Source: Akkermansiaceae bacterium
GTDB taxonomy: Bacteria > Verrucomicrobiota > Verrucomicrobiia > Verrucomicrobiales > Akkermansiaceae
Assembly (NCBI GenBank): GCA_903909905.1
Contig: CAIVXP010000163.1
Coordinates: forward strand, 1-7,370
Direction: 5' to 3'
Length of the DNA: 7,370 nucleotides
Shown here: positions 1 to 6,437 of the stretch, piece by piece
How the letters are laid out: each line of letters begins with the position of its first letter
How positions within the stretch are numbered: the stretch's first letter is position 1
Made by a program: the position numbers and the translations under genes
Notes under the pieces: model-generated
The model's database searches: none
Told to the model about the DNA's origin: nothing
What the model saw: only the letters and a program-made list of their open reading frames with translations

Positions 1-856
1 TGGCATTCTCGTAGCACCAGCCGTGTTCAGTGAAATTACTTGCGATTTTGCCATTGTTCTTCATGGCCATGTCGACGAGATAGACGATCCCCTTGAGGCA
101 GGAGTCGCCGAATTCGTCCGAGGCTGGTGTTTCGCAGTGGCCGAAGTAGGCGAGCAGAGCAAGTCCGGTCATCGCCACGGAGTGCGAGCCGGCCCATGAG
201 CCGTCGGCCGATTGGTTTGCCTTAAGCCAGCGCAGGCCCTTGAGGACCGCCTCCTCACAAGCAGGAATTCCGCCGTTTTCTTTGAGGCGTTGCAAGCGGT
301 CCTCCTTTGAGCAGCGCTTGCGCATGGTTTCCGGGATGAGGCCGAAAAGTTTGCCAACGCCACCACCATTGCCCATGCCCGTGCCACCGCCGAGGCCATC
401 GCCTTTTCCGAAAGACTGCCCGACGCCGCCACCCAATCCGCCACCGCCCATTCCGCCGCCGCCCAGCGACGCAAGAGCGGACATCTCGCCGAAGCTGTCG
501 CCCGGATCGGGAATCGAGTAAGATGAAGTCGCACCTTCCGCAAAGACGCGCTTCACATTGGTCGAAGGGGTGATTTGCTGGCGCTTTTTCTGCTGGACCT
601 TGGTTTGTGCGCTGCGCTCGCCACCACCGCCACTGCCAGCCGGCATGAAATCGACTTTTTTCTCGGCCTCGACGATTACCTTATAAACCCAGAACCCGCC
701 CGCAATGAAGAGCACGGCATGTATGATGGCGGCAATCATCAGCGAGCCACCACCGAGCTTCATCCACCAAGTTTGTTTCTTGGGCGTGATCGGTGTGATC
801 GGTGTGGAGTGCTCGTCTTGATGGACGGCATTCTCATCGCTATCGTGATTTTCCAT
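1..856 (-). CDS. TonB-like membrane-anchored protein with squalene-cyclase-type (alpha/alpha-toroid) repeat domain, partial at 3' end
   Basis: I translated this frame by hand from the ATG at 856-854; it stays open for 285 codons and runs off the window. Residues 1-33 are hydrophilic and Thr/Pro-containing, ending in KKQTWWMK. Residues about 39-58 form one transmembrane helix containing His46, so the N-terminus is probably cytoplasmic and the rest periplasmic, as in TonB. Residues 77-128 are a polar linker with the basic stretch KVQQKKRQQ. Residues 132-168 are glycine-rich (24 of 37). From about 185 a helical region begins. It contains a clean QW-type motif, K206-G-L-R-W-L-K-A-N-Q215-S-A-D-G-S-W221, followed by the helix MTGLALLAYFGH and a weaker second repeat start (KGIVYLV, 255-261). 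This motif is characteristic of the squalene/hopene cyclase and prenyltransferase alpha/alpha-barrel superfamily. The catalytic part, if any, lies outside the window, so enzyme activity cannot be judged. The gene starts 37 nt after an exbD gene, in the place TonB would occupy. No Shine-Dalgarno sequence is visible before the ATG. I am sure of the reading frame and domain order, and unsure of the function. Confidence 0.85.
   Translation of the reverse strand, partial: MENHDSDENAVHQDEHSTPITPITPKKQTWWMKLGGGSLMIAAIIHAVLFIAGGFWVYKVIVEAEKKVDFMPAGSGGGGERSAQTKVQQKKRQQITPSTNVKRVFAEGATSSYSIPDPGDSFGEMSALASLGGGGMGGGGLGGGVGQSFGKGDGLGGGTGMGNGGGVGKLFGLIPETMRKRCSKEDRLQRLKENGGIPACEEAVLKGLRWLKANQSADGSWAGSHSVAMTGLALLAYFGHCETPASDEFGDSCLKGIVYLVDMAMKNNGKIASNFTEHGWCYENA
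353..463 (-). other. Glycine-rich low-complexity linker coding segment
   Basis: This segment encodes residues 132-168 of the TonB-like toroid protein. Glycine makes up 24 of 37 residues, in runs of three or four broken by Met, Leu, Val, Phe and a few polar residues. It lies between the membrane-proximal polar linker and the toroid domain, so it is probably a flexible spacer. On the opposite strand it reads as a proline-rich open frame, which is only its mirror image. Confidence 0.8.
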
Positions 857-893
857 GGTGTCGGTGAGGAATCGCGCAGGCCGAACGGGTGGA

Positions 894-1352
894 TTATTCC
901 GGACTTCCGGCCTGGAAGCTGACATTCGTGATTTTGGCTCGACTCAAGGCATCGAGAACATCGACCACCCTTTCGTAGCGCGCAAGTTCGTTGGCATAGA
1001 TCGTGACGAGCACTTCGGACTTCGAAGCGGCACTGCTTTCTCGAAGCTGGGAAAGGTTGCTGGCCAGTTCAGGCAACAGCTTGGCTTCGGGCGTGTCGAG
1101 CGGGTCGTCGTTGAGGGACACCTGTCCGTCGTCCTCGATGGTGACGGCAATCTCGTCGGGTGTCGGGGTATCGCTCTGGGTTTCGACCGTGCCGGGAAGT
1201 TTCGTGACATGCGCATTTTCCACCTGGATATCGCTCGCCGACACGATGAAGAAGAGAAGAATCACGAAGACCACGTCGATCATCGGCGCGATCTGGAACC
1301 CGAGGTTGACTTCGGCGTTGGCTTTCCGGCGGTGACGGTGTCTTCTGCTCAT
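894..1352 (-). CDS. exbD: ExbD/TolR-type biopolymer transport protein (second copy)
   Basis: This is a 152-residue ExbD/TolR family subunit of a proton-driven inner-membrane motor. The N-terminus is strongly basic (MSRRHRHRRK), which suits a cytoplasmic tail. The single transmembrane helix covers about residues 20-41. It contains the family signature FQIAPMIDVVFVILLFF, in which Asp26 matches the essential membrane aspartate of ExbD (Asp25 in E. coli). The periplasmic domain follows, with a beta-rich pattern (EIAVTIEDDGQVSLND, then SEVLVTIYANELARYERVVDVLDAL) typical of ExbD C-terminal domains, and the length is normal. I chose the ATG at 1352 because it directly precedes the basic tail. The longer frame from 1415 would overlap the preceding exbD and adds an unrelated Ser/Pro-rich stretch. 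The gene begins 7 nt after the first exbD, so the two are surely co-transcribed. It may form a mixed dimer with that copy. Confidence 0.93.
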   Translation of the reverse strand: MSRRHRHRRKANAEVNLGFQIAPMIDVVFVILLFFIVSASDIQVENAHVTKLPGTVETQSDTPTPDEIAVTIEDDGQVSLNDDPLDTPEAKLLPELASNLSQLRESSAASKSEVLVTIYANELARYERVVDVLDALSRAKITNVSFQAGSPE

Positions 1353-1359
1353 GGACGTG

Positions 1360-1794
1360 TCACTTGTTGGAAGAGGCGAATGCGATGTCGGCGATGCCGG
1401 CCTCACCGATGACATTCATGACCTTCTGAATCTCGCCAGCGGGTACGGCAGCATCGCCCCGAACGACGATGCGCAGTTTCGGGTCGCGCTGGCGTTTTTC
1501 CTGAAGGATCGGGACGACCTCTTGCCAGTCATTGAAAATCCGATCGTCGACGACGAGCACGCCTTTGTTGTTGGCGGCATCGTGACGGAGGTTGACCGCC
1601 ATTTCGTGCTTGGCCATCTCGGGTTCGCGCTGCTTGGCGTTTGGCGAAACGGGTAGCTTGAGGTTCTTGTCGACCTTAAGCACCTCTGCGGAGGTGATCA
1701 TGACGAAGAAGACAAGCAGCACGAGCAGCACGTCGATCATGGGAGCAATCTGGAACTCAGGTTCCCCGTCTCCTCCTCCTCCACCACCGGCCAT
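1360..1794 (-). CDS. exbD: ExbD/TolR-type biopolymer transport protein (first copy, glycine-rich N-terminus)
   Basis: This is a 144-residue ExbD/TolR family protein. The transmembrane helix (about residues 16-36) carries FQIAPMIDVLLVLLVFF, with Asp21 in the place of the proton-relay aspartate. The periplasmic part has the usual alternation of strands and helices: HEMAVNLRHD, KGVLVVDDRIF, KLRIVVRGDAAVPAGEIQKVMNVIGEAG and a final IADIAFASS. The N-terminal tail MAGGGGGGDGEPE is unusual, because it has six consecutive glycines and net negative charge where ExbD proteins normally carry basic residues. It follows exbB by 48 nt and precedes the second exbD by 7 nt. It should sit inside the ExbB oligomer and couple proton flow to movement of a periplasmic partner. 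No Shine-Dalgarno sequence precedes the ATG. Family assignment is secure; whether it is specialised relative to the second copy is not known. Confidence 0.94.
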   Translation of the reverse strand: MAGGGGGGDGEPEFQIAPMIDVLLVLLVFFVMITSAEVLKVDKNLKLPVSPNAKQREPEMAKHEMAVNLRHDAANNKGVLVVDDRIFNDWQEVVPILQEKRQRDPKLRIVVRGDAAVPAGEIQKVMNVIGEAGIADIAFASSNK

Positions 1795-1842
1795 AGTATC
1801 AGTTGTTTATGGGTTGTTGAAAAAACTTCGGGATTGCGGTGC

Positions 1843-2649
1843 TCATGCCTCGGCAACTTCCGCGCCTTCCACGGCTTCCGCGCCCTGGACCCAGTTCGGC
1901 AATGCGGCATAGGTTTCCTCTTGGCCGACATCGGCGTCCTTGAGGTATTCGTAGGGCGCGTTGCGGAAGATGCGTTCGCTTTCCTCGTGGAGGTGATGAA
2001 CGGCACCTTGAAGTTTGTTGCGCAGGAAATAGAAAGCCATGAATGCAGGAATGGCCACAAGCAGACCGGCCGCCGTCGCGACAAGCACCTCACCGATGTG
2101 ACCGGCAAGCTCGCCCACGCCGCTGGAAAGGCCACCTGAGCCAAGGCTGCCGAAGGCGCCTTTCATACCACCCACGGTTCCGAGCAGACCAACCATCGGC
2201 GCGCAGACACCGATAACCGAAAGGTAGTTGATGCGGGTTTGCAGCGTGGAGTTGATTTTTTCGACCGTGGCATACAGAGCCTCTTCGGTTGCTTCCTTTC
2301 CGTAGCCGACCGAACCGAGACCGGCGCGCATCACCTCGGCAAAGGGACTGAAACTTGCCTTCATCGCTTGATAGGCGCCGACATAATCACCCGAGCGAAA
2401 CAGGCCTTGGGCAGTCGCGACATCATCAGCCGGCGTCATCTTCTTGCTGTTGGTGCGCATCCAGATGTCGATGATCAGCCACAACATGCCGATGGAGAAA
2501 ACCAACAGGAAGTGCATGACCCAGCCGCCTTCTTGGTAGGTGTCGAGAATGGTTTTTTCGGTGACGCCGGCCTTGGGTGCGGAGGCAAAGGCAGTCACGG
2601 GAAGCAACAGAAGCGCGGTGAGCGCGGCTTGGCGAATGGTGGATTTCAT
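1843..2649 (-). CDS. exbB: MotA/TolQ/ExbB-type proton channel protein
   Basis: This 268-residue protein is the channel-forming subunit of an ExbB-ExbD type motor in the inner membrane. Residues 1-24 look like a cleavable signal peptide (MKSTIRQAAL, a Leu-rich core, then AFASA). A short periplasmic segment follows. Three transmembrane helices are visible: about 42-62, about 143-163 (APMVGLLGTVGGM), and about 186-208 (GEVLVATAAGLLVAIPAFMAFY). Glu187, Thr158 and Thr192 correspond by motif to conserved polar residues of the ExbB channel (Glu176, Thr148 and Thr181 in E. coli). The cytoplasmic loop between helices 1 and 2 is about 80 residues, as expected for the family. The C-terminus ends in an Ala/Glu-rich acidic tail (255-268). 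ExbB proteins with an added N-terminal signal peptide occur in several phyla, so the extension is not in itself strange. It begins 42 nt after the 278-residue TPR-like gene and is followed by two exbD genes. Confidence 0.94.
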   Translation of the reverse strand: MKSTIRQAALTALLLLPVTAFASAPKAGVTEKTILDTYQEGGWVMHFLLVFSIGMLWLIIDIWMRTNSKKMTPADDVATAQGLFRSGDYVGAYQAMKASFSPFAEVMRAGLGSVGYGKEATEEALYATVEKINSTLQTRINYLSVIGVCAPMVGLLGTVGGMKGAFGSLGSGGLSSGVGELAGHIGEVLVATAAGLLVAIPAFMAFYFLRNKLQGAVHHLHEESERIFRNAPYEYLKDADVGQEETYAALPNWVQGAEAVEGAEVAEA

Positions 2650-2691
2650 GACGGTCGTTTGGTAAGATGTTTGTGAAAGAAGGATGAACGG

Positions 2692-3528
2692 TTATTTCAA
2701 TGATTCAAGAAGCCTGTTGGCTTGGTCGGCCAAAATCGTTTCTTGACAGACAAGCAGTGCCGATTTGACCAACACGCCTGCCTCATCGCGGCGGTTGAGT
2801 ATCTCGAGCAGGCTTGCGGCATGGATTTCCGCAGCCGCATTGATGATGAGTCCACCCGAGGGAAAGAGGCCCGGAACCGAGAGATACGCTTGGAGCGCTT
2901 CGGTGTTTTTCTTTTGCTCCTTCAGCAACTTGGCGCGGAAGAACGTAGCGTAAGCTGCAACATCGGCAGGCAGGTTGTCGGTCGTCATGTCCTTGAGCGC
3001 CATTTCACGGTCCTCGAAGCTTGCGCTCGAAGACATGAGCAGGGCTTTGCCGAGCGAAACAAAAGGATCGCTGCCTTGGGCTGGAGTCGCATCGGAAATG
3101 TCTTTGCCGATCTGGGTCGCGCGAGCGGCATCTCCCATCAATGCATAGGCGACGAGCAGGGCGCGGGCCGACTCGGTCCAGAAATTACCCGCAATCTTTG
3201 CCGAAACACGATGGGTCGCGGCCACTGGCTCGAGCTTGGCAATCGCGTCCTGAGGTTTCTCGACAAGCAGCAGCGCGATGGCTTGATTCAGCTCTGGCGG
3301 TCTTTCACCAAAGACGTGGCTCACGGCAGCCAGCGGAAAAGCCTGTCCTGGGTTGAAGCCCTCGGTGGCGGCTTTGATGACGACTTTGTCCTGTGCGATA
3401 TCAACGGCATTGAGCGGCACCGAACGGCCGTTCTGAAAAACCAGCTGCGCGGACGATGCAATGAGCGGCGCGGACGAAAGCGCCAGTACGGCGGCGACGA
3501 GTCGGGTGATTGAAGTCATGGTGGACAT
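2692..3528 (-). CDS. Secreted protein with N-terminal beta-rich segment and TPR-like helical repeats
   Basis: This is a 278-residue protein with a signal peptide (hydrophobic core VAAVLALSSAPLIA, cleavage probably after A27 in SSA-Q), so it is likely periplasmic. Residues 28-75 look like a small beta domain: QLVFQNGRSVPLNAVDI, then DKVVIKAA, then AFPLAAVSHVFGE. From about 82 to the end it is all helical, with TPR-like pairs at 82-105, 113-143, 188-218 and 230-260 (for example YATFFRAKLLKEQKKNTEALQAY). The ATG at 3528 lies 12 nt after the stop of the large TPR gene. A second ATG three codons on (3519) would give nearly the same signal peptide and cannot be excluded. I do not recognise a named family. 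By position and architecture it is probably an accessory protein of the ExbB-ExbD system. That role is inferred only from the neighbours. Confidence 0.85.
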   Translation of the reverse strand: MSTMTSITRLVAAVLALSSAPLIASSAQLVFQNGRSVPLNAVDIAQDKVVIKAATEGFNPGQAFPLAAVSHVFGERPPELNQAIALLLVEKPQDAIAKLEPVAATHRVSAKIAGNFWTESARALLVAYALMGDAARATQIGKDISDATPAQGSDPFVSLGKALLMSSSASFEDREMALKDMTTDNLPADVAAYATFFRAKLLKEQKKNTEALQAYLSVPGLFPSGGLIINAAAEIHAASLLEILNRRDEAGVLVKSALLVCQETILADQANRLLESLK

Positions 3529-3540
3529 GGCCTGGGCGTA

Positions 3541-6420
3541 TTAATTCATCTCTGCCGCCTTTTTCGCGGGTTTGGTATTTTTGAGTTTTGGGTGTTCGGC
3601 CAGCGCCTTGAGGGTTTCGGCCGCGAGCGTTTCTTCGCCAAGTTCTTTGGCCGTCTCGTAGGCCTGCCAGTAGGCTTCGGCGCAGACCTCGGGGAATCCT
3701 TGGTAGGCGACATAAACGCGCTGATAGGTGCCATGCGCTTTCTTGAGAAGTTCGGTGCCCTCGGGTCCGGTCGCCTTGGCCGCCTGCTTGCGATAGGCTT
3801 TGGCGAGCAGCATGTAGGCTTCGCCGGCCGACTGGCCGCGGAACATCTTGTCGCCCACGGTCTGAAGCGCGAGCTTGGTGGCATCCTCATATTTTTCCAG
3901 ATCGACCAACGCCTGGAGCTTGCCAACGGTGGCTTCCTTGAAGCGCGACATGCCTGGATTGTTCTGTAGGGCCTCATCAAAAATCTTGAGGGCATCCTGA
4001 GGTTTTTTGCGGGCGAGCGCCACCAAGCCCATGCCCACAGGGCCGGAATCGGAAAATGACGACTCGCTGTAACGCTCGACCAAGCGCTTGTACATGGCCT
4101 CGGCTCCATCGAGATCGCCGTTTTTGAGGAGAATGTCGCCAGAAACCGTGAGCAGGGCGGGACTGAGCACCGTCGGATCCTTGGCGTTGGTGGTGGCGAT
4201 TCCCTTGAGGTAGAGGTCGGAGCGGTCGCCGCGGCGAAGAAGTTGGGCGAGGCGGGCCCGCGCGTAATAAATCCGTGCGGCGGTCGTCGGGTTCTCTTGG
4301 CCGGCAACAACCTTCGCGAGAATATCGGTGAGTTGCTTGTCGACGGCATCGACGTCGATTTCCGAAGGTTTCTTTCGCGGCACAAGTGTTTTGACCAACT
4401 CGTCGATGAGGAATTCCACCTGCTCACTGGAGGGCTGGCCGATGCGGCTCTTGAGCGACTCGCCCAGCAAGTCGGCGGCCTCAGCGGCCTTGCCGTCGCG
4501 AGTTTTCATTTTTGCGACCCATGTGGCGGAAAGCAGCGCGAGCGAGCTGTCTGGCTTGCGCTTGAGGAATTCGCCATGCAATTCAGCGACGCCCGCCCAG
4601 TCCTTGCGGCCCTGAAGGATCGTTGTGGCAGAATCCAACGCGTATTGGATCACATCTTCGGGACTGGAGGTCCAAACCGCTTTTTTGTAAGCCTCGAGCG
4701 CCTCGTTCTCCTTGTTCTTGCGCTTGTAGGTATCGGCGAGGAGGCAGAGCATCGAAGCATTGGCATCGTCATCCGGGTGATCGTTGAGGAATTTGGTCAG
4801 GTCGCGGATGACTTTGTCGGATTGATCTTCCTCCTTGTCGTTGAAGTCGATGAAGGACAGACGATAGCGCATGTCGCCGGCGTAGCGGCCATCGGGAAAT
4901 TTCGTGAGGTACTCGTTGCATGCCGCCAGCGTCTCCTTGTACTTGTTGGTAAGAAAATTCGACATCGCCACATAATAGAGGGCGTTCTCGATGAGCGGAC
5001 TGTTGGGGTAGGATTTATTGAACTTAGCAAACATCGGCGACGACTCGGCGAAATTGCCTTGCTGGAATAGGGAAAGCGCTTGGAAGAACACGAAGCGGTC
5101 GATATTGGCCGATTGCGGGAATTTGATTTCGAGATTGCGGTAAAAATTGCCGACTTCCTTCCAGTCGCCACTCTGGACAAGCACCTCACCCGCCAAGGTG
5201 GCGACCTGCTCGATGTTCTCGGCATCGGGGTATTTGCGCATGTACAGCTCGCACATCTCCTTGATGCCCGCAATGTCCTGGCGCTTGTTGAGAAGCACGA
5301 TTTCGGCAAACGCGGCCGCCTTCGCATCGGCCGAGGATCCGTACTTCGTGCGCAGCGCACGGAAGCAGACCAGGGCCTCCTCGTAGCGGTCGAGATAAAA
5401 AAGGCAACGACCGCGGCGCATCAGCAAGGCGGCATCGAGATCTTTCTTGTCTTCTATGGCCTTGAGCGCTTCTTCCGCGACTTTGACTGCGGGCTTGAGC
5501 ACGGCGACCAGTTCGGGCGCCTTGCTGCGTTGGTTGACCGGCTTGGTTTTGTCCGCCTCGGCACGAGCCTCAAGAATGCCGAGCTCCCGGCGCATTTCGT
5601 CGAGCGCCAATGTCTGGGTCGCGATGATCTGGCTGCGGGGAGGAATGGCGCGGTAGATGGCCAAGGCCGACTCATAGGACTGCTTCGATACCAACTCGTC
5701 GCCAAGCACCAGCATCTGATTCACATACCAGGCCAGCGCGTCGCGCACGCCCGCCTGCCCGGACAGGCGGTCGAGGTAGGCGATCAGATCGCGGACGCTG
5801 CCACCATCGGCAAGAAGGGTCACCGACTCAACCGCCGCCGTCGTCTGCTGCGGGGTTCTCACATCGGAACCCATCAAGCTGCGGAAAACCTTAAGCGCAT
5901 CATCATGCTTGCCGAGGTCGGTGTAAACCTGGCCAAGAAGCAGGCCCGCCTCCGAGCGGAACTTGGGATCAGCCGCGGCGTTTTTCAACAACTCGATCGA
6001 CTGGAGCTTTTTCTCTTCCGTGCCTTGCATGGTGCAGGCGCGACCAGCGCCAAGGTAGCACCGCGATGCGTACTCGCCCTTCGGAAAACGCTTGAGGCAG
6101 TTGAGAAATGCGACCTCCGCTTCCGGCGCTTTGTTGGCAAGCAAATTGGCCAGGCCAATGTTGAAATAGAGCGTCTCGAATGGCGCGTCCGGCGTGTTGG
6201 CCAGCGCTTTCAGCAGTTGGCCGATCTTTGAAATGACCGAGGCATAATCTTTTGAAGAAAACGCGGCATCAACTTCATTGAAAAGGCGATTGATCGCCGC
6301 CGGCGAAATCAACTCTGCGGGTGCAGCAGGTGGATCTTGGGCCATGGATGTGGCAGCAAGCCCAGCAAAAAGCGCTGCGCCGACGAGGCGCACAGGGTAT
6401 TTGGCGAACTGGATCATCAT
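3541..6420 (-). CDS. Large secreted tetratricopeptide-repeat protein
   Basis: From the ATG at 6420 this encodes 959 residues. Residues 1-27 form a signal peptide (FAKYPVRLVGAALFAGLAA, then SMA before Q28), so the mature protein should be periplasmic. The rest is a nearly continuous array of TPR-type helical pairs. Clear units lie at about 82-114, 156-187, 330-362, 443-474, 479-511, 553-583, 752-786, 791-822 and 866-905. Those at 443-520 resemble the BamD/YbgF type (YPNSPLIENALYYVAMSNF, then KFPDGRYAGDMRYRLSF). The tail is Lys-rich (KLKNTKPAKKAAEMN). The frame is open 46 codons further, to 6558, but that would run into the queA stop region and bury the signal peptide inside the protein. A start at 6417 (second Met) is equally possible. 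It is the first gene of the presumed operon, and its stop is 12 nt before the next gene. TPR arrays bind proteins, so a scaffold role for the envelope machine encoded downstream is likely but inferred. Confidence 0.9.
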   Translation of the reverse strand: MMIQFAKYPVRLVGAALFAGLAATSMAQDPPAAPAELISPAAINRLFNEVDAAFSSKDYASVISKIGQLLKALANTPDAPFETLYFNIGLANLLANKAPEAEVAFLNCLKRFPKGEYASRCYLGAGRACTMQGTEEKKLQSIELLKNAAADPKFRSEAGLLLGQVYTDLGKHDDALKVFRSLMGSDVRTPQQTTAAVESVTLLADGGSVRDLIAYLDRLSGQAGVRDALAWYVNQMLVLGDELVSKQSYESALAIYRAIPPRSQIIATQTLALDEMRRELGILEARAEADKTKPVNQRSKAPELVAVLKPAVKVAEEALKAIEDKKDLDAALLMRRGRCLFYLDRYEEALVCFRALRTKYGSSADAKAAAFAEIVLLNKRQDIAGIKEMCELYMRKYPDAENIEQVATLAGEVLVQSGDWKEVGNFYRNLEIKFPQSANIDRFVFFQALSLFQQGNFAESSPMFAKFNKSYPNSPLIENALYYVAMSNFLTNKYKETLAACNEYLTKFPDGRYAGDMRYRLSFIDFNDKEEDQSDKVIRDLTKFLNDHPDDDANASMLCLLADTYKRKNKENEALEAYKKAVWTSSPEDVIQYALDSATTILQGRKDWAGVAELHGEFLKRKPDSSLALLSATWVAKMKTRDGKAAEAADLLGESLKSRIGQPSSEQVEFLIDELVKTLVPRKKPSEIDVDAVDKQLTDILAKVVAGQENPTTAARIYYARARLAQLLRRGDRSDLYLKGIATTNAKDPTVLSPALLTVSGDILLKNGDLDGAEAMYKRLVERYSESSFSDSGPVGMGLVALARKKPQDALKIFDEALQNNPGMSRFKEATVGKLQALVDLEKYEDATKLALQTVGDKMFRGQSAGEAYMLLAKAYRKQAAKATGPEGTELLKKAHGTYQRVYVAYQGFPEVCAEAYWQAYETAKELGEETLAAETLKALAEHPKLKNTKPAKKAAEMN

Positions 6421-6437
6421 GTTCGGGTGATGTAAAA

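Larger units (their letters stand above)
1..6420 (-). other. Presumed six-gene operon: TPR - TPR-like - exbB - exbD - exbD - TonB-like toroid protein
   Basis: Six genes lie head to tail on one strand, with gaps of 12, 42, 48, 7 and 37 nt. I found no inverted repeat followed by a T-run in any of these gaps. Five of the six products are predicted secreted or membrane proteins with the bulk outside the cytoplasm, and the sixth (exbB) is an integral membrane channel. Function and spacing therefore agree with one co-transcribed envelope system. The 3' end lies outside the window, so further members are possible. Confidence 0.75.

Noticed and set aside
1..250. A thioester (complement/alpha-2-macroglobulin type) or DXDD terpene-cyclase catalytic motif in the toroid domain
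   Set aside because: I looked for GCGEQ-like and DXDD motifs in the visible part and found none. The domain is cut by the window edge, so absence proves nothing and no enzymatic claim is made.
240..521. Plus-strand open frame encoding a proline-rich product
   Set aside because: It is the mirror of the glycine-rich linker (GGN codons read as NCC on the other strand). The minus-strand frame has a transmembrane helix, a QW motif and operon context.
1353..1415. 21-codon N-terminal extension of the second exbD
   Set aside because: It overlaps the end of the first exbD and adds a Ser/Pro-rich stretch not seen in ExbD proteins. The start at 1352 gives the normal basic tail and length.
2650..2691. 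Repeated ACGGT at both ends of the gap before exbB as an operator
   Set aside because: The two copies are direct, only 5 nt long and not otherwise symmetrical; this is expected by chance.
2722..3513. Plus-strand open frame of 263 codons
   Set aside because: It is antisense to the 278-residue TPR-like gene over almost its full length, with no family features. The minus strand has a signal peptide and fits the operon.
4243..5070. Plus-strand open frame of 275 codons
   Set aside because: It is antisense to the TPR gene and its translation shows no coherent domain.
5080..6231. Plus-strand open frame of 383 codons
   Set aside because: It is antisense to the large TPR gene. Long antisense frames are common opposite GC-rich genes. 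The product has no recognisable domain or signal, whereas the minus strand gives clear TPR units.
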